Shown here piece after piece: positions 35,081-43,879 of a stretch of DNA of 64,000 bases (its first letter is position 1; each line of letters starts with the position of its first letter). Under the pieces are notes generated by a model. It did not search any database. It worked only from the letters and a program-made list of their open reading frames with translations, and had not been told where the DNA came from. The translations under genes were made by a program, and so were the position numbers. This DNA comes from JBMDXK01 sp048594375 (GTDB lineage Bacteria; Pseudomonadota; Alphaproteobacteria; Rhizobiales; Methylopilaceae): the NCBI GenBank assembly GCA_048594375.1, contig JBMDXK010000001.1, positions 1-64,000 on the forward strand, read 5' to 3'.

Positions 35081-35446
35081 GTGCGCGAAGTCATCTCACT
35101 ACATGTTATTTGCAAATATGTTGAAGATCCAGGAACAAAAAGGAAAGAGCCTAAAGGATTAAAAATGCTGGATAAAATAGAAAAAACTTATAAATCTATT
35201 TCATGGCGCGTAAAGTCAGAGCATATTGAAGGCCTCAAAGGTAAGCCATTTTGTATGCATGAGAAGAAAACAGAAAAATCTTATTTCGGCGGCATTATTA
35301 CAGATATCAAACGGGAGCCTATTCCAGATAATAAAGATGAAGTCCGTGCGATTGTTTTTTTTACAGCAACAGAAAGTGCCAAAAAAATTGCGTGGCCGCC
35401 AACAAACAATAAAATGGAATACCTCAACATCAATTACGTTGACTAA
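35081..35446 (+). CDS. Orphan 121-residue protein
   Basis: Not recognised. A 121-residue, Lys-rich, soluble protein (start MREVISLHVICKYVEDPGTK) with alternating hydrophobic segments such as SYFGGIITDIKREPIP and RAIVFFTATESAKKIA that suggest a small alpha/beta fold. GTG start with an excellent ribosome-binding site (AAAAGGAAA, 6 bases away) and a strong terminator right after the stop, which support a real gene. It is AT-richer than the gene before it. There is no signal peptide. Confidence 0.6.
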   Translation: MREVISLHVICKYVEDPGTKRKEPKGLKMLDKIEKTYKSISWRVKSEHIEGLKGKPFCMHEKKTEKSYFGGIITDIKREPIPDNKDEVRAIVFFTATESAKKIAWPPTNNKMEYLNINYVD

Positions 35447-35457
35447 ACTGCCAAATA

Positions 35458-35484
35458 AGCCCGCCTCAGCTTCAAGCGGGCTTT
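35458..35484. terminator. Bidirectional terminator
   Basis: AGCCCGC, an 11-base loop, GCGGGCT, then TTATT on the plus strand; the minus strand has a shorter T-tract (TTATTTGG). It lies between the converging 121-residue gene and the cytochrome b561-YceI gene and can serve both. Confidence 0.75.
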
Positions 35485-35490
35485 ATTGCA

Positions 35491-36699
35491 TCACTCCACC
35501 CGTTTTGCTTTTAAATCCAGCGTGACGCTTACCGCGCGCCCCAGCCATTCGGCTTTGCTGTCATTTTGAACACCGAGGTTATAATCAAGGCGGTCAAACG
35601 CCAGTGTGCCGCGCACAGATGCAATGCCGTCCGTTTCGCTGAATGTAAACGGAAATTCCACAGGCTTTGTCACATTGCGGATGGTCATGTCACCCTGTGC
35701 TTTATAACCTTCCGGCGTTTTTTCAAACCGGGTGAAGGTCACGGTGGCAAAAGGAAATTGCGCGGTATCAAGCCCATCATCACCCCTAAGGCTGGAGGAG
35801 ATGAAGGCGTCAGAAATGGTGATGGCTGCTGCTTCCACGCGGATATTTGCATAAGCTTCATCAAGATTTTCCGGATTAAACAGAACATCGGCCTGCCAGC
35901 GCGGAACACGGCCTTTGATGGGTGCGCCTGAAAACGCTACTTCAAAATCCATGCTGGATTGCGCGTCATCAATTGTCCAGTTGGGTACGCCTGTTTGTGC
36001 TTGTCCAAGAGGCGTATTTGCGGTTGTTTCAACAGGTGCGTTTGTGGAAGGCAGCAATTGTGTGAGCGAATAGGCGCCAAGACCGGCAATAACAAACAGC
36101 AACGGAATAAGAAAGCTCCAGATTCCGCTGCTGCCATAGGCGGGTTTGTGTTCCAGTGAAGAAGGAAGCATACGGGAAAAGGAAGGCTGCCGGTCAATCA
36201 GGCTGTGCTTGAGAGCGCCAGCCACATGCAGGAAAATCAGCCCGACAAACGCATAGGCCAGCACCGCATGAGCCTGACCGATGCCTTGAATGCGCGGCAC
36301 AGGCAGATGCGGCCATTCAAGGAAGGGCAGGGTAAACAAAAAGGTGGGAATGCGGGTGGAAGAGGCGGAAACCATCCACCAGCCTGTGAGCGGCACAATC
36401 ACGAGCAGCGCATAGAATAGAAAATGCACCAGATGGGAAAGCCTGAGTTCCCAGAAAGTCATGGATGCGTGGGCAGGAGGAGGGTTCATCATGCGCCAGG
36501 CAATACGCCCCAGCGTGAGAGCCAGAATAAGAATGCCCACGGTTTTGTGCCATTGAAACAGAGAAAATTTGATGGCTTCCGGCACACCGGGGATTTCTTT
36601 CATAACAATGGCGCCCACCAGCTGGAAGAGAATGGCGGCGGCAATCAGCCAGTGCAGGGTCATGGCAACGGGGTGGTAGCCGTTTACGTCTGTACGCAT
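35491..36699 (-). CDS. Cytochrome b561 - YceI fusion protein
   Basis: A 402-residue fusion. The N-terminal half (about residues 5-185) is a four-helix di-haem cytochrome b561 with candidate haem His residues in AMTLHWLIAA, FQWHKTVGI, RLSHLVHFL and LIFLHVAGALKH. After one more membrane segment (WSFLIPLLFVIAGLGAYSL, about 205-223) comes a periplasmic YceI lipocalin-like domain (about 240-402: WTIDDAQSSMDFEVAFSG through DRLDYNLGVQNDSKAEWLG), a fold that binds isoprenoid quinones. I start at MRTDVNGYHPVAMTLHW (36699, GAGG in front). Electron transfer between quinone and a periplasmic partner is plausible, from the family properties. Confidence 0.88.
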   Translation of the reverse strand: MRTDVNGYHPVAMTLHWLIAAAILFQLVGAIVMKEIPGVPEAIKFSLFQWHKTVGILILALTLGRIAWRMMNPPPAHASMTFWELRLSHLVHFLFYALLVIVPLTGWWMVSASSTRIPTFLFTLPFLEWPHLPVPRIQGIGQAHAVLAYAFVGLIFLHVAGALKHSLIDRQPSFSRMLPSSLEHKPAYGSSGIWSFLIPLLFVIAGLGAYSLTQLLPSTNAPVETTANTPLGQAQTGVPNWTIDDAQSSMDFEVAFSGAPIKGRVPRWQADVLFNPENLDEAYANIRVEAAAITISDAFISSSLRGDDGLDTAQFPFATVTFTRFEKTPEGYKAQGDMTIRNVTKPVEFPFTFSETDGIASVRGTLAFDRLDYNLGVQNDSKAEWLGRAVSVTLDLKAKRVE

Positions 36700-36725
36700 T
36701 GGTATGGCCTCGGTAGGGGGAAGAG

Positions 36726-36750
36726 CAAACAGCCCGGCAGAACCGGGCTG
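36726..36750 (-). terminator. Terminator between yceI and the b561-YceI gene
   Basis: On the minus strand, CAGCCCGG, loop TTCTG, CCGGGCTG, then TTTGCTCTT: an 8-bp GC-rich stem 31 bases after the yceI stop. It would limit read-through from yceI into the fusion gene. Confidence 0.65.
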
Positions 36751-36781
36751 AGCAACATTATTTCCATGTGGAGGAGGAAAC

Positions 36782-37384
36782 TTACTCACCCACAAATTCG
36801 GTTTCAATGGTCAAAGCAACGTCATCCCCTACAGGGCCGACCAGTGCGGAAACGCCAAAGTCAGAGCGTTTGATGGTGCCTTTTGCGGAAAAGCCAACCA
36901 CAGGTTTTTTAGACATGGGGTGCGGGTTGAGTGCTTTGTTGAACGTAACATCCAGAGTAACCGGCTTGGTTACGCCGTGGAATGTCAGGTCGCCCGTAAC
37001 GGTGCCTGTGTTGTCGCCGGTGGTTTTAATCTCTTTGGAAACGAAGGTAATGTCGGCGAATTTTCCGGAGTTGAAGAATTTTTCACCGGCAATTTCGGTT
37101 GCAAAGCTGGTATCGGGGTAGTTTACATTCACAGATTTTGGATCAATCTTCACGGTGAGAGAAGATTTTGTCACATCGGCCGGATCCAGTTCAAGGGTTG
37201 CTTCAATCTTGTCAAAGCGGCCAATGTAGTTGGAAAGGCCGAAATGGCTGACGCTCCAAAGCACATTGGTGTGTGTGCCATCGGCTTTGTATGTACCCGC
37301 AGGCACGTCAATGCTTTGGGCGTAGGCGGCAAACGCAGGCACAACAAGAGCGGATGCGAGAACAAGGGTTTTCAAAAATTTCAC
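36782..37384 (-). CDS. YceI family periplasmic protein
   Basis: A 200-residue exported YceI-like protein, a lipocalin-like barrel that binds polyisoprenoid or quinone molecules. The signal peptide is MKFLKTLVLASALVVPAFAA, then YAQ/SID. The domain start GTYKADGTHTNVLWSVSHFG, the VNYPDTSFATEIAGEKFFN block and TGDLTFHGVTKPVTLDVTF are family hallmarks. It uses a GTG start with a perfect GGAGGA ribosome-binding site. Its paralogous domain is fused to cytochrome b561 in the next gene, so the two probably act in the same lipid/quinone process. Confidence 0.92.
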   Translation of the reverse strand: MKFLKTLVLASALVVPAFAAYAQSIDVPAGTYKADGTHTNVLWSVSHFGLSNYIGRFDKIEATLELDPADVTKSSLTVKIDPKSVNVNYPDTSFATEIAGEKFFNSGKFADITFVSKEIKTTGDNTGTVTGDLTFHGVTKPVTLDVTFNKALNPHPMSKKPVVGFSAKGTIKRSDFGVSALVGPVGDDVALTIETEFVGE

Positions 37385-37710
37385 GGGGTATTCCTCCAGA
37401 ATGCAGTAACGGGGGTGTGTTCAATAAGTTGGGGTAAGCAAGATAATGATGGCGGTATTATACCCACGACGTCTGATGCGATAATACCTAGTTTTGTCAA
37501 TTAACCTGTTCCATAAAGTTATCAATAGCAGGTTACATTATTCATGTGATAACAGGAACATGCCCGAATTAGGGCAGAGGAAGTGTGAAAAAATAGTTGC
37601 GCACAACGGGAGTGGTTGCGCAAGAATAAAAGCAATCATCTTGCGCGGTTTTCCAGATATTGCTATTGCGATCTGAGCCTGAGCCAACGCAATACTGCAA
37701 GGAAAAAATC
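37385..37710. promoter_or_regulatory. Intergenic region with several inverted repeats
   Basis: This 326-base gap separates the divergent yceI and aminotransferase genes. Two inverted repeats stand out: GGTATTAT/ATAATACC at 37454-37488 (8 bp, 19-base spacer) and TAACCTG/CAGGTTA at 37502-37535. The CCTGTT of the second could instead pair with AACAGG at 37551-37556, so two structures compete. These may be operators or RNA structures. No gene is visible; the aminotransferase has an AAGGAAAA ribosome-binding site at 37698. Confidence 0.5.
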
Positions 37711-38934
37711 ATGCCCGATTGGGAAAGCCTGTATGCCACCCGTTCAAAACGAATGCAGGCATCAGAAATCCGTGAATTGCTTAAGCTTCTGGAAATGCCG
37801 GGCATCATTTCTTTTGCGGGTGGTATCCCTGATCCGAAGCTGTTTCCGGAAGTGGCGTTTCAGTCTGCCTATAATGCTATTCTGGCAGGCGAGCAGTCCC
37901 ATGCGGCGTTGCAGTATTCGGTGAGTGAAGGCTACAAGCCGTTGCGCGCGTGGCTGGTTAAAAAAATGCAGGCGCTTGGGGTTGCTTGCACCATTGACAA
38001 TATCGTTATTACGTCTGGCTCGCAGCAGGCGCTGGATTATCTTGGCAAGCTGCTGCTGTCTCCCAACGATACGGCGCTGGTCACATGGCCAACATATTTG
38101 GGCGCATTACAGGCTTTTAATGCCTATGAGCCGCATTACGAGCAGCTCAACGTTGCGGGCAACCGTACGCCTCAAGCCTATAAGGCGGCGGCTGAAGCTG
38201 CGGGCGGCCGCGTGAAATTTGCGTATATGTCGGCAGATTTCACCAATCCTACGGGGATGACCGTTACCCGTGAAGAGCGTGAAAAAATGCTCGATCTCAC
38301 CGAAGAGCTGGATGTGGCGCTTATCGAAGACGCAGCCTATCAGGATTTGCGTTATGATGGCGAGGCCATCCCGCCGATTTTAGCGTTGGATATTGCTCGT
38401 TGCGGCGATATTAACAAAGCCCGCACCATTTATTGCGGCAGCTTTTCCAAAACCCTTGCGCCGGGTTTGCGGATTGGCTGGGTGTGCGCGGCAGAGCCGG
38501 TTATCCGCAAGTTGGTTCTGGCCAAACAGGCCGCAGATTTGCACACATCCACCACTAACCAGATCGCTATGGCGAAGGTTGCCGAAACCATTTTTGACGA
38601 GCAGGTTGCTAAAATTTGTAAAATATACAAGCACCGGCGCGATAAGATGCTGGAAGCATTGGCGCGCTATATGCCAAAGGGAGTGAGCTGGACAAAGCCG
38701 GAAGGCGGCATGTTTATCTGGGTAACATTGCCGGAAAGAGCCGATGGCGCTACATTGCTGGCGCGTTCTTTGGAAACGGTCAAAGTGGCTTTTGTGCCGG
38801 GCAAGGCGTTTTATGCGGATGGCAGCGGCAACAACCACATCCGTTTGAGTTTTTCCTGTGCGGATGACGACACCATCGACACGGGCATCCGCAAGCTGGG
38901 TGAATTTCTTGCTGAAGCGCTGCATGTTGCATAG
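37711..38934 (+). CDS. PLP-dependent aminotransferase (class I/II, LysN-like)
   Basis: A 407-residue fold-type I aminotransferase resembling 2-aminoadipate/aromatic aminotransferases (LysN/ARO8-like). The start SEIRELLKLLEMPGIISFAG is typical. The PLP-binding Lys lies in YCGSFSKTLAPGLRIGWVCA (about residues 244-263), with DFTNPTGMTVTREER, EDAAYQDLRYDG and the C-terminal substrate-carboxylate Arg in NHIRLSFSCAD (about 376-386). There is no MocR-type DNA-binding domain. I start at MPDWESLY because of the AAGGAAAA in front; an in-frame ATG at 37660 is upstream. The amino donor and pathway are not evident from neighbours. Confidence 0.9.
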   Translation: MPDWESLYATRSKRMQASEIRELLKLLEMPGIISFAGGIPDPKLFPEVAFQSAYNAILAGEQSHAALQYSVSEGYKPLRAWLVKKMQALGVACTIDNIVITSGSQQALDYLGKLLLSPNDTALVTWPTYLGALQAFNAYEPHYEQLNVAGNRTPQAYKAAAEAAGGRVKFAYMSADFTNPTGMTVTREEREKMLDLTEELDVALIEDAAYQDLRYDGEAIPPILALDIARCGDINKARTIYCGSFSKTLAPGLRIGWVCAAEPVIRKLVLAKQAADLHTSTTNQIAMAKVAETIFDEQVAKICKIYKHRRDKMLEALARYMPKGVSWTKPEGGMFIWVTLPERADGATLLARSLETVKVAFVPGKAFYADGSGNNHIRLSFSCADDDTIDTGIRKLGEFLAEALHVA

Positions 38935-38964
38935 AAAGCGAATTCTTTTTAAATAATCCTCACT

Positions 38965-38989
38965 CTGCACCGCCATTATGGCAGTGCAG
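38965..38989 (+). terminator. Hairpin after the aminotransferase gene
   Basis: CTGCAC-C-GCCAT and ATGGC-A-GTGCAG pair around a single T with one internal mismatch: an 11-bp imperfect stem 31 bases past the stop codon. It lacks a T-tract, so it is a terminator candidate or a 3'-end stabiliser. A second hairpin (39023-39044) lies between it and the converging orphan gene. Confidence 0.45.
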
Positions 38990-39068
38990 TTTGAGATTCT
39001 TGAGTCTTGTTACGTTAATTTCTCTTCTCTGTGAACAGAGGAGAAAAATATCAGCCAGAATTCCAATG

Positions 39069-42000
39069 CTAATTTCGCTGCGCTGTTTCCTTAGCGCGAG
39101 TGTAGAGCTGATTGAATTGCGGGAGATTGTGCTTTACATAACTTAGTCCATTTTCTTTTAGCTTTTCACCGCTGAAAAGCTTTGGCAGAATTGGTTTGAT
39201 TTCTTTAACAAACTTTTCTGCAAATGTATGATCAAAGTAATCAATAGGAGAGGCGCTGTTCAGCGCAGCATTCTTGACAACTAAAACCATTTTATCAAAA
39301 TACTTCTCCATGCGTTCAGCTCCACCTGCGTATTGTTCTGAGATTGATTTGATTTCCCCCGACCGGGATTTACCAATACCAATGCGCGAAAACGGATTGC
39401 GATGCTGCTGATTGAGTGCAATTAAGCGCTCTAAATCATTGAAGGCTTGTTTATAAACATGCGCTTTATTCTGAGCGCCGTTGCCAAGATTATTGCGCCA
39501 TACCGGTGAACTTTCTATAGCAATCTCACGGCCATTTTCATTAACGTGTTGAGATTCCTCTGCCGCGTCAGCCAGTACGCGCAACCCATTATAAGTTGCT
39601 TCCATTTTAGTTTGATCTAAGTTAAAGGAGTTTGCTGGTGGGCGGGCAAAAATGTCACCATTTTCATCGAATATCCAGCCAAATTCTTTCATTTTATCTT
39701 GATATGCGATCACACGTGCGACTGCTTCGACATCAGCATCGGCATAGATAGAACCTGTCTCTTCCTCTGCTGAATGAGACGAAATATCATCGGTATTGTC
39801 GGCTCTTCCTTTGCCCTTATTTTGCATTGCAGGAGTGCCACCATCATCAGAGCTATTTTCAAATTCCTCAGAAACATTCATCGATAACCGAGGGCTAGAT
39901 TCCTCAAGGAGAATATTACTGGGAGGTATTGATTGATTAAGTTTTTCTCGTAGTCTCATAGGAGGATTATCGTCTTGAACTCTAGCCAATGCTACTTCTT
40001 CAAATGAACCTCTGGAAGGAGGAGTACTTGAGGCAGTGCCTTGCGAATTGCCATTTTGTCTCGGTAATTCAGAATCGTCAGAAGGAGATGAGATCGGCTG
40101 TGACTCGTTTTCTTTTGCGTCAGAACGCTGGTCTGATAAAGGAGCTTCTTCAGCAGCTTTATTAAGTTGGCTAATATTATCACTCTTCGTCAAACTTTCT
40201 GTGGAGCTCTTGCGCGAAATACCTGACCGCAGTGTTATTTCTTGCATAGAGACATTATTTTCTTGAGAAATACGGCTTAATCGAGGTTCGTATTGAGAGG
40301 ATTCTTGAAAGAGTTGGGGCGCTGAAGAAGATGCAATATTGTCCCGATGATAAACCTCAGCAATAGAGGGAGCAGCAGACTGCGCAGTTTCAGCGCGGTT
40401 GAAAATATCATATGCTCCGTTTGGAGTACCATTTTCTAATAGCGCCGGAGGTGTAGAAGGGCGCGACGATGCTGCATGAGAAGCAGATTCATCGTATTCA
40501 ACCTGCGAAAGACTATCGCGGCTATTGTTGCCGCTCGGTGGAAGGGGTATGTTTTCAGGCGTTAGACGTATATTTTCAGTTGCATTTGGTGCTGATGTTG
40601 TAAAGCGCCGGGCAATTCCGTTGTTAAATTCTGTAAGCAGGCCACCTGCTGCATTAACAACTTTTCCTGCACCTTTGGCAGCGAGAGCGCCAGGAATAAG
40701 AACGGGAGAAAATCCTTTTACAATACCGCTCCGCAAGTCTGCGGCATCCTTACCGGCTTCGCGGGATGCAGGATATGTCTTAACGGTATCTGCGACCCGA
40801 TGTATGCTGCGTGCAATCAGGTGTGCATCCCTAGGATTAGAGGTAACGGCCCCATTGCCCACATTTTCTCCATTTAAAAGAGCATTCCAGTGCATATTTC
40901 CATCGGGTGCGACGTTGATGGTTATTTGGGTACCAGACTGCGCTGGGCTTCCATCAGGAAGTTTTGGCTCAAGAGAAGGCTTAGGATTGTCAATGGCGGC
41001 CTGATATCTGCTTTTTAGTTTTTCAGTATCACGGGAGTTTGCACGATCTTTAATGAGGTGAGCATGCGAAGGGCGCGTCTCATCAATGGCGCTGGCTTTA
41101 CTAACTTGCTCATTGTATTCTTGCTTGACAGTATGAGTCATATTAAGTGCGGCTTTTTTAGCAATGGGGCCAGCCACTGCAAATGGAATAGCGGCCGCCA
41201 CGAGCGCAGCACTACCCACCACAACAGGAGGTACAACAGCCGCCGCAGCAACAGCGGTTACACCCTCTGCCGTACGTGTCAAAACCTTGGTTGCATGTTC
41301 GTGAGGTTTGTTTGATGATATATATGCATGCATTGCTTGGCGTGTATTCGTCAAGGCATTCGGCTTAAACGCCGTAATTCTCGGCAGTGCGCCTCGCGCA
41401 TATTCTTCTCCATTAGCCGTGGCAATCCATTGATTACGAGAATAATCTGCTGCAAATTTTGTACCATAGTATGCGATAGCATTCTCTGGTAATTGGTTTC
41501 CAGAAGGTGAAAGTGCTCCTTCCGGAAGTCGCTTTGGCGCTAATTGCTCACCTTGGGGAGTATACTCCATCATTTTATTGTCGTGATTGCGCTGAAGCTC
41601 TGTAATAAAGTCGCTCACTGCTGCTTTGTAGCGTATGGTAAATTGCCGTTCTTGCATGGTTTTAGCATTTTTGCCAGGCAGGACTTGGCTTACCTTTTCA
41701 AGAGCCCTAGAATCAACTCCGCTAATAAATTCTTTGAAGGAACTCCAATTGCCATTTTTATGATTGGTCTGTGTTTCTGGTGAAGAATGATTGTCTAAAG
41801 ACAGGACGGAGCTGCTTGTTTGTGAATAAATCGTTTGGTGCAATGAAGAATCCGAAGAGGCAGGTACAAAACTTCTAGCGGACGAAAGTACTGATGTTCT
41901 AGGGTTTGTTGAAACGCTGTGTTCAAAAGAAGTTTTTCGAGAAAATGTATTTTTAAATTTGTGCACTATATGTTGTGGTTTGAACGAAAGATTTTGACTT

Positions 42001-42119
42001 TGGCCAACTTCCCTCTTGCCACAGGTTGATACGACATGTGTGTCAAATATCTGGCTTCTGTCAGGATTATTTTGAAGGAGAAGGGAATCATTTGGCCTGT
42101 TGAGAATTGCACTTGTCAT
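39069..42119 (-). CDS. Orphan 1016-residue multi-domain protein, effector-like
   Basis: Not recognised. There is no signal peptide; the first 130 residues are Ser/Asn/Thr/Gln-rich. An Ala/Val-rich stretch at about 286-321 (VTAVAAAAVVPPVVVGSAAL onward) looks like a membrane hairpin, and a weaker one lies at about 471-496. A motif, W(I/N)xxx(N)NG(E/D), recurs at about 231-238, 411-418 and 815-822, each followed by a helical segment, so the protein probably has three related modules. Residues about 510-790 are very Ser/Glu/Pro/Asn-rich and disordered. The C-terminal 200 residues are helical and charged. Good ribosome-binding site (GGAG). The gene is AT-richer than its surroundings and stands alone. 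A translocated membrane-active effector is inference. Confidence 0.7.
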   Translation of the reverse strand: MTSAILNRPNDSLLLQNNPDRSQIFDTHVVSTCGKREVGQSQNLSFKPQHIVHKFKNTFSRKTSFEHSVSTNPRTSVLSSARSFVPASSDSSLHQTIYSQTSSSVLSLDNHSSPETQTNHKNGNWSSFKEFISGVDSRALEKVSQVLPGKNAKTMQERQFTIRYKAAVSDFITELQRNHDNKMMEYTPQGEQLAPKRLPEGALSPSGNQLPENAIAYYGTKFAADYSRNQWIATANGEEYARGALPRITAFKPNALTNTRQAMHAYISSNKPHEHATKVLTRTAEGVTAVAAAAVVPPVVVGSAALVAAAIPFAVAGPIAKKAALNMTHTVKQEYNEQVSKASAIDETRPSHAHLIKDRANSRDTEKLKSRYQAAIDNPKPSLEPKLPDGSPAQSGTQITINVAPDGNMHWNALLNGENVGNGAVTSNPRDAHLIARSIHRVADTVKTYPASREAGKDAADLRSGIVKGFSPVLIPGALAAKGAGKVVNAAGGLLTEFNNGIARRFTTSAPNATENIRLTPENIPLPPSGNNSRDSLSQVEYDESASHAASSRPSTPPALLENGTPNGAYDIFNRAETAQSAAPSIAEVYHRDNIASSSAPQLFQESSQYEPRLSRISQENNVSMQEITLRSGISRKSSTESLTKSDNISQLNKAAEEAPLSDQRSDAKENESQPISSPSDDSELPRQNGNSQGTASSTPPSRGSFEEVALARVQDDNPPMRLREKLNQSIPPSNILLEESSPRLSMNVSEEFENSSDDGGTPAMQNKGKGRADNTDDISSHSAEEETGSIYADADVEAVARVIAYQDKMKEFGWIFDENGDIFARPPANSFNLDQTKMEATYNGLRVLADAAEESQHVNENGREIAIESSPVWRNNLGNGAQNKAHVYKQAFNDLERLIALNQQHRNPFSRIGIGKSRSGEIKSISEQYAGGAERMEKYFDKMVLVVKNAALNSASPIDYFDHTFAEKFVKEIKPILPKLFSGEKLKENGLSYVKHNLPQFNQLYTRAKETAQRN

Positions 42120-42371
42120 AAAGCTTCTCCATCAAAACCTTTTAGGAAAAAAATTGAATATCATACACATACAGATTGTTCAATATATATTTAACGAAGC
42201 ATTAACTGTATTACTTTTTTTAGTGCATGAAATATTGATATTAGAATTATATATGGTTAACAAAACTTTAAGTTATTACTGTTATGAAATGTGAAGCAAA
42301 ATGCTAAAAAATATTCACTGGAAATAGCGCCATGTTGCGGCCAAAGGTTAGCGCAGAGAAATGAAATGCTC

Positions 42372-42422
42372 TACGAAAAAAAATACAGCGAAAGCATAAT
42401 CATTTTATTATGCTTTCGCTGT
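42372..42422 (-). terminator. Strong terminator, probably of hslVU
   Basis: ACAGCGAAAGCATAAT and its exact complement form a perfect 16-bp stem around a 6-base loop (42385-42422). On the minus strand it is followed at once by ATTTTTTTT. It faces transcripts coming from hslU, 153 bases further back. Confidence 0.8.
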
Positions 42423-42533
42423 AATAGAGCAATTTCAGCAGAGACGTATTCGATTTTATGCTAGGATAATAGATAAAAAAGAACTTATAATAGTTTCATG
42501 TAAGTTTCTTAATTGAAACCGCCATATAAAAAC

Positions 42534-42570
42534 CCGCTGAAAAAGAATTTAAATAATGTTCACAAGCGGC
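42534..42570 (-). terminator. Weak hairpin right after hslU
   Basis: On the minus strand, AGCGG and CCGCT halves (GCCGCT then AGCGGG) flank a 26-base loop and are followed by GTTTTTAT. The stem is only 5-6 bp with a long loop, so the stronger hairpin at 42385-42422 is the likelier stop. Confidence 0.35.
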
Positions 42571-42574
42571 TTTT

Positions 42575-43879
42575 TTAAAGAATAAACCGGCTCAGATCGG
42601 CATCCTGCGCAAGATCACCCACAGTATCGCGTACCATTTCACCTGTAATTTCAAGGGTTTCACCTGAACGATCCGGAGCAGAAAAACTGATGTCATCCAG
42701 CACACGCTCCATGACGGTCTGCAAGCGTCTTGCACCAATGTTCTCAACAGATGTATTCACATCCACTGCAACGTTAGCAATAGAGTCAATTGCTTCATCA
42801 GTAAAAACAAGCTCCACACCTTCGGTTTTCATCAAGGCTACATATTGTTTGGGCAAGGCTGCTTCAGGCTCGGTCAGAATACGGCGGAAATCCTCGCGGG
42901 TGAGTGCTTCCAATTCTACGCGGATGGGCAGACGGCCTTGCAGTTCCGGCAGCAGATCAGAAGGTTTTGCCACATGGAATGCACCAGAGGCAATGAATAA
43001 AATATGGTCTGTTTTCACTGTGCCGTGTTTTGTGGAGACTGTAGTGCCTTCAATGAGTGGCAAGAGATCGCGTTGCACGCCCTCTCGTGAGACATCACCG
43101 CCACTGCGTCCTTCACGCACAGCAATCTTGTCAATCTCGTCCAGAAAGACAATTCCGCTGTTTTCTACCTGATGAATAGCTTCTGCCGTGATTTGCTCGT
43201 CATCCAGCAGCAAGTCTGACTCTTCTGCAATCAGCACTTCATAGCTTTGTTTAACAGTCATATGGCGGGTTTTTTTAGCTCCACCCATCGCTTTGCCGAA
43301 AATATCACCCAGTGAAATAACCCCCACCTGGCTGCCGGGCATTCCAGGTATATCGAATTGTGGCATGGATGGGCTGGCAGATACCTCAATATCAATTTCT
43401 TTGTCATCCAGAGCGCCATCGCGTAATTTTTTACGAAAGCTTTCGCGGGTGGCATCTGTAGCATTTTCACCAATCAAGGCTTTTAAAACCCTTTCTTCGG
43501 CAGCGGCATAGGCTTTTGTCTGCACGTCCTTACGGCGCTTTTCGCGGGTCATGGTTAAGGCAACTTCTACCAGGTCGCGGATGATTTGTTCTACATCGCG
43601 GCCAACATAGCCTACTTCGGTAAATTTAGTGGCTTCAACTTTGAGAAAAGGCGCATTCGCCAACCGCGCCAACCGGCGTGAAATTTCCGTTTTACCCACA
43701 CCCGTGGGGCCGATCATGAGGATATTTTTGGGCAGCACTTCATTGCGCAGGTTGTCATCCAGTTGCAGGCGGCGCCAGCGGTTTCGCAGAGCAATAGCAA
43801 CGGCACGTTTGGCTTTTTCTTGGCCAACAATAAACCGATCCAGTTCAGAAACAATTTCACGGGGGGAAAAGTCACTCAT
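42575..43879 (-). CDS. hslU: ATP-dependent protease ATPase subunit HslU
   Basis: A 434-residue AAA+ unfoldase that feeds substrates to HslV. The N-terminus SPREIVSELDRFIVGQEKAK is characteristic. Walker A is GPTGVGKTE (about 57-65), the pore motif GYVGRD (about 90-95) is intact, and Walker B is GIVFLDEIDKIA (about 245-256). The I-domain (about 110-235) is shorter than that of E. coli, as in other alphaproteobacteria. The last residues (SRFIL) match the HslU tail that inserts into HslV. It begins directly after the hslV stop codon with no gap. Confidence 0.97.
   Translation of the reverse strand: MSDFSPREIVSELDRFIVGQEKAKRAVAIALRNRWRRLQLDDNLRNEVLPKNILMIGPTGVGKTEISRRLARLANAPFLKVEATKFTEVGYVGRDVEQIIRDLVEVALTMTREKRRKDVQTKAYAAAEERVLKALIGENATDATRESFRKKLRDGALDDKEIDIEVSASPSMPQFDIPGMPGSQVGVISLGDIFGKAMGGAKKTRHMTVKQSYEVLIAEESDLLLDDEQITAEAIHQVENSGIVFLDEIDKIAVREGRSGGDVSREGVQRDLLPLIEGTTVSTKHGTVKTDHILFIASGAFHVAKPSDLLPELQGRLPIRVELEALTREDFRRILTEPEAALPKQYVALMKTEGVELVFTDEAIDSIANVAVDVNTSVENIGARRLQTVMERVLDDISFSAPDRSGETLEITGEMVRDTVGDLAQDADLSRFIL

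Larger units (their letters stand above)
42120..42574. other. Long AT-rich intergenic region
   Basis: 455 bases between the orphan gene's start and the hslU 3' end. The left part (42120-42300) must hold the orphan gene's promoter; I see no consensus boxes in the A/T runs. The right part holds two terminator candidates for hslVU (separate entries). No gene is supported. Confidence 0.5.

Noticed and set aside
39019..39046. Hairpin TCTCTG/CAGAGG region as terminator of the 1016-residue gene
   Set aside because: The stem is plausible but no T-tract follows on the minus strand; kept only as an unassigned hairpin.
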